Assembly (NCBI GenBank): GCA_008921705.1
Contig: VFFE01007192.1
Coordinates: forward strand, 658,617-722,616
Direction of reading: 5' to 3'
From: Burhinus oedicnemus
Lineage: Eukaryota; Chordata; Aves; Charadriiformes; Burhinidae
DNA: 64,000 nucleotides
A program made the translations under genes and the position numbers. The notes beneath the pieces were generated by a model. The model did not search any database and was not told the origin of the DNA. It saw nothing but the letters and a program-made list of their open reading frames with translations. Positions 20,277-33,405 of the stretch are shown here, in pieces. Numbering within the stretch: position 1 is the first letter of the stretch; each line of letters begins with the position of its first letter.

Positions 20277-23200
20277 TTTAATGTTTATGAAAGCTCCTTA
20301 GAGCTTTAGGGCCAAAGCCAAGTCCGGGTCTTCCCCCATTTTCTTAGAAGCAAGGAAAAACATAGGTGGGAAGGGAGAACATCTGGCCCAAAGTGTTGTG
20401 CCAGCTAGGGCTTCTCTCTTCTGAGGCTTGCTCCCCAGTGCCGGTTCGTAATCTCATCCTCTTTAGCTATGAACCAGAAAATGTAAAGGATGAAAAATGT
20501 CCATGTGGTTCCCAGAAGAGATGCTTGATGCCAATATTGCATAGATTCAACATGAATTTATTTTTCGGTGTTTCTAGTGTAATGGTAAAATTACAAATGA
20601 GTCAGAAAACCCACAGTCAAAATGAGAATTTTCTTTCAAGATTTTACACTTGTGCATGGACATACCTAGTGCCGTAAATAACTTCAGAATGTGATTGCTT
20701 GTCATTAAGTGATGCTGAGATAGAAGATTTGTGATGAAATGTCTTCTATCCAAAAGATGGAATGTGACTGCTTTGATAATCCCTGGACTGTTCAAAATAA
20801 TTTATCTTTGAGACAACTGGCTGATAATCTCAAATGTTTATTATATAGCAAAAGTTTAATGTAGGGTAGAAGAAAGTAGAAAATTATTACAAGCTACTTA
20901 AATGAAAAAAATATGAACAGATGAGAATATATCAGAATAGCTCTGATCTTATTCAGATTTAGGGAAATTAGAGTTTACAGAAAGATGAATGTGAACAGGA
21001 TTTGACCTTTTGTCTCTGTAATGTCTCATGGATGAGAATATTCTGTTCTATATGTAAAATGCATAACAGCATTTTATTAAATAAGTTAAGCATTTTTAAC
21101 ATAATGAAAACTCAATAATATATTATGTCAGCAAAGCCTTATATAAATTATTATTCCAGATAGTGTTCATTTGAATTTAATGTGTTTCTCCCAAATATTA
21201 CACACCAAAATGCAATTACAGTAACTTCAAAAAGAGGTAAAAAATAATATGTTGAAACAAATTATGAAAAAGAAGTTTTTGTACTGGGAGGACATGGGTT
21301 CGAACAGTAGTTCACTTGTTATTATCCTGATATCACGCTGAGAAAATAACAAATTACAAAACGCGTATTCTGAAATGGAGATCTGATTTGTCAAACGGTG
21401 CTGAAGAACAGGGGCAGCTCCCCTTGATGCTGCTACAGTTTTCTGACAGCTGAACAGGTAAGAAATGATGAAGGTATTTGGTGATGTCACAGGTGTGTGA
21501 CAACAGTCTACGTGCCACTGCAAGGAATTCCCAAAGCCGCTGCTTCTTCCAGCATCTATGTAATCATGCTATTAAAATAAGAAACATAGTATTGTACCTC
21601 AGACTTTCTTGCTAATGCTTTCCTTCAGTTCCCCTTTCCTTGCTATTTTAAAGGAATTTAATCCCTGTTGTCATTATAAGTGACAGTTAATTCAAATTCT
21701 CTTGATATTGGTAAGAGAGTTGAATGAGGCAGCAATATTCAGAATTTTCAGTTCTACTTCTGATTGCCTGGTTTTCTTTCATATATCCTTTTTCTGTTTA
21801 GTACCACTTGATTTTCATTTTCTGGTTGTTGTATAGCTTCACAGGCCAAAATACACTGTATGTCAGTTTGCTCCTTAATTGAAACTGGTAGACAAAACTC
21901 TTTATTTTAGTTTTCTGCATTTTAACTTCAACCTTAGTTCTCCCAAGGCCACAGTTCTTTAGTCAGCTGCAAACCATCAAAAAAGTATTAATATTCATAC
22001 TGAACAAACAAAAACCATGTTTCTTTACCATCATGTATTCTGAAGTCTCCAGCATGTTCCTTATCCAGCGAACCAATGGGTTACAGCATTTCTAGAGCAG
22101 AAAAAAAGAACTGCAAAATACATATCAGAAGAAAAAGAAACCTACAGACCAAAGTTGTCTTTTAATTTATGCATGACTAGAAATTTTAGTATCATTCTTA
22201 CTGTTGCTCAACATGACACTACATAGGATCGTATCTGGTCATATTCATAATTCCCTACCATTTCACCAGTAACAAAATGACAACAAGAGCCTTTTCATTT
22301 CATATTATAGTGACAGTAATATCAGTACATTTGGGATATTCAAGTTTACCTGGGCCTTCAAGCAGCCATCAGATATTAATGACCCTGTGTCATAGTAAGA
22401 GTCCAGAAATTACTTTAAGCTGAAAAGACCCTGGACCATATAATACCTCTTATATTTGGAACATTTAAATATGGGCATACAGTGAATCATTTCTAAATCA
22501 ACTGTACTGCTTAACATGTTTATTGTTTCACCCATTCAGGAATAGTTTAGTTAGCACCCAGCTTAAAAATGTCAAACCTGACACCATTTGTATGGGAGAA
22601 TGAATTATCCATATTTCCTTCCAACACTCTGGAGTGTGTGTCTTTGTAGACCTGGTGGAGTAAAATGTTTTTATCTACATAATGAGTTTTTAATAATAGC
22701 AGGAACCTAGGAAGAACTTGGGAATTTCTGAATTTCAATTATGCTTCAAATCATACTATTTATTTCAGTATTTGTTTGCTAAACGTTGGGAGATTAGTTT
22801 CAAAATGTTAACTAAAACAAGGTCTCAAACTTTTCATCCTTTCATATGTAGAGTTCCAAGAGACACTTGCAGTGGATTCTGGATGGGTGTTGATGAGCTC
22901 CTATAACAACTTCAGTATTTTTAAACCTCCAAAGTTAATATTCTTGATGCAAGCCAAAGTTCAGACTAAAGCTTTACCTAATATGGTTTAGTTTCTAGAA
23001 TTTTACTAACTGTGTAAGCATTTTTTTTCTCCATGGCAGATAGCACAGTGTGTTACAACACAGGTTTTTTGGTGTTTTTTTTTTCTGGATTTCAATATTT
23101 TCACATTTCAAGAAAACAAAAGGTGTTTTCAATCTCGGCAAAACAAGAATTTATTTTTCAATAAAAGTGGGCAGATATTAACATACGGGACAAAAGAAAG

Positions 23201-24406
23201 GCAGTGATATTCTCCTTAAAGCCTCCATACAACACTTATGTGGCCAGTAGGAATAAAATAAAACAATGTAAAGCATTTATTGGCATTGCAAAAGCTCTTA
23301 TTGGGCTGATAAAGAAAACTTGTCACAGATGCAAGCCTGATGCTAGTGAATCCATTTGCAAATGTGAAGTCCAAATCAATGCAGAAATAAAACTAGAAGC
23401 TGCAGACCTATCACCTTTAGAACAGTTATGTGTGCAGCAAAGATGAGAAAGAGCTGCAGCTGAAGATAATAAAATACGCAATCCACACGCGGTTGAAACT
23501 TCTTTGAGCTTTCAAAGGACTCAACAATAAAGACTCCCTACTGGGATCCTCAATGCAATACACACAACTGATAATCGTAAGAGAAAGAAGCATTACATAC
23601 TTAGAATAGATCCTCAATGTCTACTTCTATGTTGACATATAGTCGTTTAATATGAGCCTGCTTCATCACTTACTGGAGAATGTTAAATTCTGAATGCATC
23701 TATAAAATTAAAATTATCTTGCCTATAACAGTATTTCACATCTCTCTAACACTGAGATCTTCCAATTTCTTTTGAAACATCAATACTTCTGCAGTGGAAG
23801 ACATTAGGTTAGTTATACATTAGTTTTGCATGGATATATCTTGAATTCTTTAATGGAACTACTAGGTTTGTGAATATTATAAATGAAAACAGCAATTCAG
23901 TTTCAACCCAAGCAACATATTTAACACACCTTCTCTGCTTTACCATTTTACAACTTTACCAAACATTGTTTTTGTACAGTTAGTATGCTTGTCTTCCTTA
24001 GATAACCATGATACCTACACTGCAAATGCAGGAAGTGTAAGGAGTGGATATACAGAAGAATTATTTTTTTAAAGAAAAAAGACAAAGACAAGGAATTGGG
24101 AAAAAAGGTATAGAGTAGAATTAACAAATGAAGCAAAAGAAAGGAGGAAGAATATGAAGAGCAAAAAAGAAGGTAAAGAAAGACATTTTTTTTTCTCGTC
24201 TGTTCTTCAAGAAAACTGACAGAAAAAAACCATGAGAGATAATAAGTTATGGATGAGATAAGTGGAAATATTTGTTTTAAGAGAATACTTAAAACCACTA
24301 TGTAAAAATAAAATCTGCACAAAAGTTTAGCTTTTGCTATTAGAGTATATCAGAAGTATGACCCTGTGACAAGCTGAAGTTGGATTGATCCGGCTATAAA
24401 TGAAAC
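20277..24406. other. AT-rich sequence with no recognised gene
   Basis: About 4 kb without a recognised gene or transposon. Open frames such as 20366-20677 (plus, 103 codons) and 23948-24322 (minus, 124 codons, low complexity Ser/Leu/Phe) have no recognisable domain. Confidence 0.6.
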
Positions 24407-24429
24407 AAGGTCCCAGTGGGACCTTTTTG
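24407..24429 (+). repeat. 8-bp hairpin followed by T run
   Basis: AAGGTCCC and GGGACCTT form a perfect 8-bp stem with loop AGT, and the second arm runs into TTTTTG. It looks like an intrinsic terminator, but in an animal genome that has no such meaning; a T run could stop RNA polymerase III only if a promoter existed, and none is seen. Confidence 0.7.
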
Positions 24430-24848
24430 TATTCAGAGAGGATATAATACATTTTGGTTTATATTATTTTGCTCTGCTGATGCTGGCTATGCATTTAAAA
24501 ATTTAGATTTGCTGAAAGAAAACATGATAGGCATTTCAAGAAAGCAAACTACATTGAAAAAAATTCCAGAACAATAACTAATTTTATTTTTATTTTGTTT
24601 ACTTGAAATATCTTTCAGTCTCTTAAGTGTCACCTTGTACATAGTATTGAAAACTTTTCTTATTATTTTTCTGCAACATATAATAACCTCTAACTTTTTC
24701 TGTTGACTCTAAAGATGTAGATGAACACCTGTTCCGGCTCAATGGCACCAAATCATGGACAGAGGTCTAGCAGATGCCCAAAGTAGGTAAAAATAATCAG
24801 GCTCGTCAAAATAATGCAGACTAGTGCCAGTTTCAGTGCTGAAGGAGG

Positions 24849-24985
24849 TAACTGAGGCTGGAAGGGACATCAGGAGGTCTTTAGTCCAACCCCCTGCCCA
24901 AAGCAGGGGCAGCTCTGGGGTCAGACCAGGCTGTTCATGGCTTGGTCTATTTGGGGCTTTCAGCCCAACCCCAATGGAGCTTCGT
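24849..24985 (-). mobile_element. older CR1-family LINE 3' tail
   Basis: The plus strand reads GAGGCTGGAAGGGACATCAG, GAGGTCTTTAGTCCAACCCC, CAAAGCAGGGGCAGCTCTG and GGTCAGACCAGGCTG. This is the reverse complement of an older CR1 subfamily tail (the AGGAGGTC version). Decay makes the 5' end unclear; the match fades near 24985. Confidence 0.8.
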
Positions 24986-25185
24986 TTTTTCTGACACTAT
25001 TGCTATATGTCTGAGCAATATTTACAGATTCCTCCTGTGCAGTCTGTCCCTGTTTCGAGCCCTCATGTTGCCTTTCTGCATCAGGGCTCTAGCCATGCTA
25101 GCCAAGCCACTCTCCTGATATGGGTTGAGGAGAAGTAATGATTAAGACTAATTTCCTTATAGTATTTATAGAGAATAGGTTTGCC

Positions 25186-25290
25186 ACATCAGAGAAAAAG
25201 AAAAATACAAGGAAAAAAAAATCTACCCCACAAACAAACAAATTAAAAAAAACAAAAAAACAACAAAAAAAAACCCCAACACCAAAAACC
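25186..25290 (+). repeat. A-rich low-complexity tract
   Basis: An A-rich stretch with C or G interruptions (AAACAAACAAATT, AAAAACAACAAAAAAAAACC). It could be an eroded simple repeat. It lies between two CR1 relics on minus. Confidence 0.85.
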
Positions 25291-25599
25291 AGCAGAACAA
25301 ATGTCCTTACTGACTGGAATGATTTTGTTTTCTGTTTAATGCCAGTACATACTATTTGTTTGGCCATAGGATTCCCTGCTTTCACAGGATTCAAATCTGA
25401 TAAAACAGTCTACTTTCTCTGCATGGCTTAATTTTAGGTCTTCAGTGAGATCCCTGGATGCCTTAGTAAAACGTTACCTGTGTCCACATTGGTATGCATA
25501 AAATTAGGCACACATTGCCCCAAATTAATATACCTGAAGCACAAATGAGGATGCTCTGTCAATAAAGAGCACAAAGGAGGAGAGATATGTAGGGCCAGC

Positions 25600-26165
25600 T
25601 ATAAATACCACACTTGTCTTCCCAAGTACCAGGATAGACCATCCTTGGGACAATGCTGTCTAGCTTTCCCAGGCTCCTTAGTCTTTCAGAGCTGGCATCC
25701 ATCTGGATGCCACCTACCAGTTTTGCGAATAAGCCAAAATATGTTTGCATGAAACGCAGAGTCTGCACTCTGTTACTCTCCTTCCTCACTCACCTCAGCA
25801 TCATCAGCTCCCATATTTAATGTTGCCACAACCAAGGCTGTCACTGATTACCTGATGCCCAATCAGTTCTTGCTTGCCCGTGAATAACAGATCCAGCGGT
25901 GTGTATACCTGATTGGTCCACCCAGTATCTGTAAAAAGAAATTATCCCAATGCCCTCCAGGAACCTCCTGGATTGCTCATGTCTCAGTGTGTTGCACTCT
26001 AGCAGATGACTGGGAAGTGAAAATCCCCCATGAGAACAAGGGTCTGTGATTCAGCAACATTCTCAAGTTTTTTGAAGAAGGCTTTATCCATTTCTTCATC
26101 TTGACAGTGTTAACTGCAAGAAAATCCCAGTAGGATGTGAATATTACTGGTCACCCCTCCAACCC
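25600..26165 (-). pseudogene. CR1 ORF2 endonuclease-domain relic
   Basis: On minus this translates in pieces to the apurinic endonuclease part of CR1 ORF2. TLVLMGDFHFPVIC (around 26010-26050) corresponds to the GDFN motif of the catalytic centre, here GDFH. It is followed by DLLFTGKQ and SDSLGCGN (the CSDHE-type region with its catalytic residues changed) and then LFAKLVGGI near 25720. Upstream in sense, YYRP-type and other blocks are decayed. Several stops and shifts are present. The copy is clearly older than those at 45-55 kb. No RT follows directly. Confidence 0.75.
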
Positions 26166-26804
26166 TGACTCAAACTGAACCACACGGTTATGGTAACCCA
26201 GCGTTAAACCAACCTGAGGAAATAATTGACAAACAACATAAGACATATAACAGACAATGAAGGTAGGATGGGAATAATTTCATTTGAGTCTCTACATAGT
26301 ACATTTTTATCACTGAGTTAGCTCCCTATTCTATATTTTTAGTCAATCACAGAAAAATAGGTCATTTGAAAGCACCATTCATTACTCCTGACAGATATCT
26401 GAAATAGACCAGATTAATTGCTCACTAGAATTCTTTTTCTATTTACTTTAGAGTCTTGATAAGTAGCTCAGATGTGGTTTTCTGCACTATAAATATCAAA
26501 AATACGATAAGATGAACCTCTTTCTCAGTGACCACCTACATTCACAGACCTGACTGTCCTGAAAATTTATTTGCTGTGTTTTTCAGCCAGGATGAGTTAA
26601 CCATTACACAGCCTCAAATAGGTGATTTTCCAACCCTCACTGTAAATAAACTAATAAAATATTTTGCAGTTCAGAGAAAGAGTGATCAAGGAAAAACTTG
26701 AGTTTTAGACAGCTGATGGTGCCTATATGCCATTCAGGCTGCTCACAAATCATCAAATCAAACAATAATTTATATATTAGACTTTAGGTACAGATAATTT
26801 AGAT

Positions 26805-27160
26805 GACCACTGGAGGTTATCTAGACAGATCTCTAGCTCAAAGTGCAGTCAACTTCAAAGTTACATTAGATTGCCCAGGACATTGTCCAGTTAGGTGTTG
26901 AGTATCTCAAGGATGGAGACACTGCAGCATCTCTGAGCGTACTGTTGCAGTGTTTGACCACCCTCACGGTGAGGACTTTTTTCCATATGGTTAACTAGAG
27001 TTTTCTTGCCTTTTGCTATGCCCATCCACAAAGACTTTGACTCTGTCTTTGGCCTACATACCCATTAGGCAGTTAAAGGCAGGAATGAGGTTTCTGCTGA
27101 GCCTTCTCTTGTCCAGGCTGAGCAATACCAGGGTTTTCAACCACTCTTCATATGACAAGA
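26805..27160 (-). mobile_element. older CR1 LINE 3' end
   Basis: The plus strand carries AGTGTTTGACCACCCTCACG, ATGGTTAACTAGAG, CCCATTAGGCAGTTAAAG, GAGCCTTCTCTTGTCCAGGC and CTCTTCATATGACAA in the order of a reversed CR1 ORF2 C-terminus plus 3' UTR. The left 130 bases are a decayed tail (GCCCAGGACATTGTCCAGTT, CAAGGATGGAGACACTGC). Its sequence type resembles the 24849 tail more than the young copies. Confidence 0.82.
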
Positions 27161-27237
27161 CAAAAATTGGAAACTACAAACTAAGGTACACTTTGCATTT
27201 AAATGTCTTACTGCATATTGTGACAAGAAAGGCCATT

Positions 27238-27255
27238 CTATAGTTATAACTATAG
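27238..27255. repeat. 18-bp perfect palindrome
   Basis: CTATAGTTATAACTATAG equals its own reverse complement with no loop. It is AT-rich, lies outside recognised transposons, and could be chance in such DNA. Confidence 0.9.
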
Positions 27256-30200
27256 TCATAATTAACTCAGTTTTGGGCTGGAAGCATTTGTTGAAAAGTT
27301 AAACATGTTTTAAGTTAAATGTCTTGACTCCACGTCTTTTACAGATTCACCTTACCTTCCTTTTCTTCCCTGCCTTCCTGTTGAAGTGAACTGTAATTTG
27401 TTACAGATGACATTACTGTATGTTGAGCATTAAGAATTCTTCAATTTAATGATTCATACCAGAGAATTTCATATTACGGTGAATACAAAATATCCAATAT
27501 TTTTAGCTGTAATTTCGTAAGTTTAAGATATTTTGACCACACTGTCGTTATTTTCAGTTAGTGACAATTAACATTTAAACCATAATATATCATCTTTTTG
27601 CCCAACACATAAAATTTTTCTCATTTTCCTTTTGTGTCCATTTTTATTTACTTTCTGTTATATTAAACTAAAGGTATTTCACACTGTATTACAAAATATT
27701 ATTATTAGCTATACTCACAAAGCTGTTGACACGACCAAGGATTATTTCTCCTGCCACTGGAAGACTCTGACCTGTTTGTATCTAAAATATTCAGGAAAGG
27801 TATTCATGTCTGACACCTTCGGGGAGGTCCGGGTGATAAATAAATACATCTATATTTAACCCAATAAGTTACTTTTTAAAAAATGTGCTAAAGTTTTTTG
27901 GTTGGCACTGTATTTTCCTTCTACTGTTTTGTTTCCAGTCTACTTGAACTTATGGTGAGATATTAATCTGACCACCCAGATGCAAACAGCTTCTGTATAA
28001 GAAGAAAGATTGTCCAGAAAGAGTAACTAGCAAAGTTTCCTGAGACACATTGCTTGTTCTTGCAGACAGAGAGGAAAGGTTTTCAACAAAATGGATAAAG
28101 ATTACTACCAAGAGAAAACTAGAAAGGGAAAACTAAAACTCTTATATTCTGTTTACTTTAGAAAAAAAGAAACAAATTTGTCCAGCTGGCAAGAAACTGC
28201 TACTACATAGAAAAATAATATACTTATTCTACTTCTTTTTCTCCTATTTTTAATTGTTTCTGCTTGCTCTATAATGTTCAGAGCCAACAGGTCAGCATGT
28301 TCATAAGGATTCAATCTAGTTTTCTGTACACCAGGGAGTTTACTTGCATGTTCTTTGAACTGAGATTAATAGCTTAGCTAACCCTTTCTGATCCTGCCAT
28401 TTTGAAATGCTTTTAGGAATACCCAGTTGAACCCATTTCCCTATAGAGGCCTCCTCTGCCTTCTACTTCTTGATGACTTTCGCTGTTATTTTTTATGAGT
28501 GAAAGGGTATGATCCTACTGGGTTCAGATTTCAGTGCAGCTGACCCCCTCTGATGATAGAAGGAGAAAGTGTGTGATTCCTTTTTGCTGATGATACTGAA
28601 TTGTTCCCTGGGTGAACGAGTCTTTCTTGGGGAAAAAAATGTCTAAAGTCTAATGGCATACCTATATATGTATATGAATGTAATATGCATTTAAGCTTTT
28701 TCTTGTTGACACTAGGTTTCTTGCATAGTATGGCTTCTCTAGAAGCAAATACTCCCTGATAGAGCTCACCCCTTTTACAGAAGACCGCTGTAACGCCAGT
28801 CCAAGCACTTGAATGCTGAGTGGAGCCTTTGTCTACATGCATGGTATGTGGGTGAGATGGGAGAAGCCAGCCCCGTGCAGAAGTGCTGTAATTCTCTGTT
28901 CGGTACAAGAAGTCTTCACACTAGTTTTGGGACCTAGGCTTTTTGCTTCTAGGTCAAGAAATATGTAGTTATGATATCTTGTAGGACTGCTTAGAAGAAA
29001 CATCCTCTGCTCTTAAACCAGGAGATAAATTAATCTGTTTTCTCTGGCACATGACCATACAAGGAGCATTCTCAGAAATTCTCAGACCGCACTGAACTCT
29101 GTCTCGGTGGAAGACAAAGAGAATTTTACAGTTGATGTCAGTAGGAAGAGAGATCAGGAAATGTCAAATGCATTTTTAAAACACCACTCCCTCATTTTAT
29201 ATGGGTGGATCAAAACAAGCAGAACTGAAATTTGTACAGTTCAGAGCATACACTCATTATAGGAATTTCATTTGATTCTGCTGCAAATCCAATTACATTG
29301 CATCACATTTCCCCAAGCAACAGATGTTTCCCAAATTAACGAGTTTGGCACATCTCTAAATATGATCCACAGGCCCCAAATGTCAACTACTGTGTGTGTC
29401 ATTTTACAATATATTATTGGGTATTTTAAGCTAAATACAAATCTCGGACTTCTAGGTGCACAATGCCAGAAGAAACAGCTACATTTTGATAACACATCTG
29501 CAATCAAATGTCACTAAGGAGAGATAAAAGGGCATCTTAGGGGAGCGGAACTTGCCAACAAGGATGTCTGTTGTAGTCCAAACACAACATATGTTGTGAG
29601 GCACAGCACAGGATAGCTGTGGAAATGGCAGTGCATTATTCAACGTATTCCCGTAATACACTTCATGATGGGACAGCTTCCTAGGCTTAGTCCTTTGTGA
29701 CTCAAAAAAAAAAAAAAAAATTCATATAAACTTCTTACATTTCTTGTCAAATATAAACAGTGGAGATGATAGGTAGGATTTCTCACACTGCCTATGTTGG
29801 TCTTTTGGTTGTCCTTACTAAAGTGAGTATTAACATTCACTACAGTGGCAAATGAGTGAAGGTAATGATGAACATCTTGTGTATTTTTTAAAAAGGTCAT
29901 GTCATTTTGCATTTCACATTTTACCATAGTCACAGTCCTTCCCTATCATTGGAATAAACAACAGAAATTTTTAAAAATGTGTCACTTCTGACAGTCTTTT
30001 TCCTCAGTACCACAGAATATTAGAGTTCTGCTGCACTACCATAACCCGATACATAAAGTTTTGATCCTATACTTCATAATAACAGCTTCCAGTCTGAAGG
30101 CTGATTTTTCAGCTGAACAAAACCAGCATTGATTCCTGATTACAACAGATATATGGGAATTTACACAAGAGGAGGATCTACTCTCCAAAGTCATTCTTGA

Positions 30201-32019
30201 ATCCATAGCAAATATACAGTTTATCAGATAATTACAGATTTGCTCCTGAAAATGTTAAAGAGTTCTCCTAGAACCTGGAGAGAAACAGAGTTGGACAAGA
30301 GTGGTCATGGTTATGCAGAAAGGCTAGTGTGAGACCGCTCAAGGAAGAGGCATCCAGGGAAATCAACTCGGTTGGGATGGTGGAAAATACCACCTTGAAG
30401 CAGTATACAATGGGCATCCTAGTTACCTTTATTGTTAGCACACAGGATCTTTGGAGCCACTTTTCCTTCTCTGCTGGGATGAAAATGACTTTTGGGTAGA
30501 AAGTTTCACAAATTGAATTCAGGTAATACCACATTTTAATGCTCAGAGAATTCAATCTTCAGGAAATGACTTGGGGATAGAGGGCTAGAGGTTCTCAGAG
30601 AGCCTGCAGCAAGTCTACTGAAAGCTAAAGATACTCACAAAACATATGAGGGAGCCCATATCCAAATGTGCAGAATGAGACAGATATGTCACTAAATAGC
30701 ACAAAGAAAGCATGAACTTTCAGGAAAAAAATAACTTCATTAAATTCAGAGCATTCGTATAAAGCTGGGGAGACAAACTAAATGCAGAATGAAATTATGT
30801 TAGTGAGACTACACACAGGACGCTTGCTAATCTACAGAAAAATATGACCATCCCCTCCCGGTCCACCCACTCATCCTCAAGAACTAAAGGTACCTAATTC
30901 CTGTTCCAATTACATTAGATAATTTCAGAGATCATTGGCTGACTGCAAAACTCTGGGAAAAAAGTACTCTCCTGCCTTCCAGATATCTGGAAATCCATGC
31001 AATATAGAGAGAGGGAAGGTGTACCTGTGACAGAAGACCTGCAACATAATGCATTTATTATATCTTTCAAGGGTACTGCTTGCCCAGCTCCAACATCCTG
31101 AGATACCAGGGGTGAACAGAGGTCAGTTATTCAGCAGGGCAGTGTTTGAACCCAATTCCTGCCAAAGATGATACTGCTAACTGTGATGCCCAGATCACTA
31201 TTGCCAGCGGAATAACATATTGCTGCAGTTGAGTAGGAATGTTTTGCAACAGAGCTTGAGAAGTTACATGCAAAAAGTCCATCTGGCACAATTGAGAGAG
31301 AGAGAAACCCTTCAAACACAATGTGACCATAGACCACAAGAGAGAGGTTTTTGAGAGCTGCTGCTGGCTGCCCCCAAAAGACTTCAGCATATGCTTTTAA
31401 ACTCCACTGCTAGCAATTGAATGAACGTCAGAAAAATGAGACTAAGATGCACATCAGTGACTTTTTACTCAGAGTTGCCTTAGAGTATGGAAATACAAAA
31501 TCTGAATGAGAGCTGGATGGACAGAACGCACAGAAAGACATAGGAAACATAAACCAAAGCAGTTATATGTGGCTGTAGGCTTCCATTTGGACACTTTAAA
31601 ACTGTGCTGCTACACCATCACACAGTCAGCAAACAAATCAAATTCCACGGTATGCTGTTCACTAATTGCACTTCTATCCTGCTTGGAGAATATTAGTAGT
31701 TATATTTTCCAGGAGTAGGAGACTTTTCTAACATTTCTGGTTGATAAGGCAGCACAGTAGAACACTTCAGCACACAGAGGAAAGTCCTATTAATTAAAAA
31801 TTATATCCTGTCTTTTTACATGGTTTACCATTGCCAAGTCAATGATAGTTTTTCTGACTGTGATGGGAAATTTCAATATAAGCAGTGCAAAAATATGCGG
31901 CATTTAAGACAATAACAAAGACTTGGTCTATGTGACAAAAACATATCAGGGAAACAAGAAATTTATGCTATTTCATACAGTAGGGTAGTTACAGGTTGGC
32001 TTGTTTTCTCTTTACAAAA
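27256..32019. other. AT-rich sequence with no recognised gene
   Basis: About 4.8 kb without recognised gene or transposon. It holds a 17-base A run at 29704-29720. The open frame at 28531-28908 (minus, 125 codons) has no recognisable domain. Confidence 0.6.
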
Positions 32020-33405
32020 TCATAGTACCATAGAATGGTTTAGGTTGGAAGGGACCTTAAAGATCATGCCATGGGCAGGGACACCTTCCACTAGACCTGA
32101 TTGCTCAAAGCCCTATCCAACCTGGCCTTGAACAATTCCAGGAATGGGGCATCTACAACTTCTCTGGGCAGCCTGTTCCAGTGCCTCACCACCCTCATAG
32201 TAAAGAATTTCTTCCCGAGATCTAATCTAAATCTACCTTCTTTCAGTTTAAAACCATTACCCCTTGTCCTATCTCTACACTCCCTGATAAAGAGTCCCTC
32301 TCCAGCTTTCCTGTAGGCCCCCTTTAAGTACTGGAAGGCTGCTATATGGTCTCCCTGGAGCCTTCTCTTCTCCAAGTTGAACACCACCAACTCTCTCAGC
32401 CTGTCCTCATAGCAGAGGTGCTCTAACCCTCTTATCATCTTCATGGCCCTCCTTTGAACCCACTCCAACTCCATGTCCTTCTTATGTTGGGGGCCCCAGA
32501 GCTGGACGCAGTATTCCAGGTGGGGTCTCATGAGAGTGGAATAGAGGGGCAGAATGACCTCCCTCAACGTGCTGGCCAGGCTTCTTTTGATGCAGCCCAG
32601 GATATGGTTGGCTTTCTGGGCTGCAAGTGCACATTGCTGGATCACGCTGAGTTTCCCATCGACCAGCACCCCCAAGTCCTTTTCAATCCATTCCCCACCC
32701 AGCCTGTATTTGTGCTTGCGATTGCCCCAACCCACATGCAGGACCTTGCACTTGGCCTGCTTGAACTTCATGAGGTTATCATGGGCACACCTCTGAAACC
32801 TGTCCAGAACACTCTGAACGGCTTCCCTCCCTCCAGTATGGTTACTGCTCCACACAGCTTGGTGTCATCAGCAAACTTGCTGAGGGTGTCCTCAATCCCA
32901 CTGTCCATGTTGCCAACAAAGATGTTGAACAGCATCCGTCCCAGTCCCGACCCCTGAGGAACGCCACTTGTCACTGGTTTCAGCTTGGACATCAAGCCGT
33001 TGTTCGCAACTGTTTGAGTGTGACCATCCAGTCAATTCCTTAACCACTGAGTAGTCCATCCATCAAATCCATGCCTCTCCAATTTTGAGACCAGTCATTT
33101 AGAACAGTGTCAAATATTTTGCATAAGTCCAGGTAGATGACGTCTATTGCACTTCCCTTATCCACCAGCTCTGTAACACCGTCAAAAAAGGCCACCAAAT
33201 TTGTCAAGCATGACTTGCCTTTAATGAAGCCGTGCTGGCTGTCACTGGTCACCTCCTTTTTTTCCATGTTCCTTAGTATAGTTTCCAGGAGGATCTGCTC
33301 CATGATCTTTCCGCACACAGAGGTGAGACTGACTGGCCTGTAGTTCCCTATGTCTTCCATTTTTTCGTTTTTAAAAGATGGAGGTTATATTTCCCCTTTC
33401 TTGCT
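32020..33405 (-). mobile_element. CR1 LINE, 5'-truncated, about 1.4 kb
   Basis: The 3' end lies at left: ATCATAGTACCATAGAATGG then TTAGGTTGGAAGGGACC. The usual stretch between AAAGATCAT and GCCATGGGCAGGG is missing (about 17 bases). Coding sequence of ORF2 fills 32091 to about 33390 and homology ends near 33405, the truncation point, inside RT. It faces the short plus-strand CR1 tail at 33978-34230. Confidence 0.95.
32091..33360 (-). pseudogene. CR1 ORF2 reverse transcriptase and C-terminus, broken
   Basis: Three open pieces on minus make up the RT half. 33040-33360 holds [22 protein letters not shown] and motif A as [11 protein letters not shown]. 32768-32995 holds motif B ([10 protein letters not shown]) and an intact motif [10 protein letters not shown] (aspartates at 32864-32869 on plus coordinates). 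32091-32855 is one open 254-codon frame from the thumb region to the natural C-terminus, with [40 protein letters not shown] and [18 protein letters not shown]. Frames change between pieces, so no working enzyme is possible. The long C-terminal frame shows modest decay, so the insertion is not very old. Confidence 0.92.

Noticed and set aside
24407..24429. Rho-independent terminator
   Set aside because: The window is clearly from an animal genome, where such a structure has no terminator role.
32454..32957. 167-codon plus-strand open frame
   Set aside because: It is the antisense shadow of CR1 ORF2 on minus. The same applies to the 206-codon minus frame at 54349-54969.
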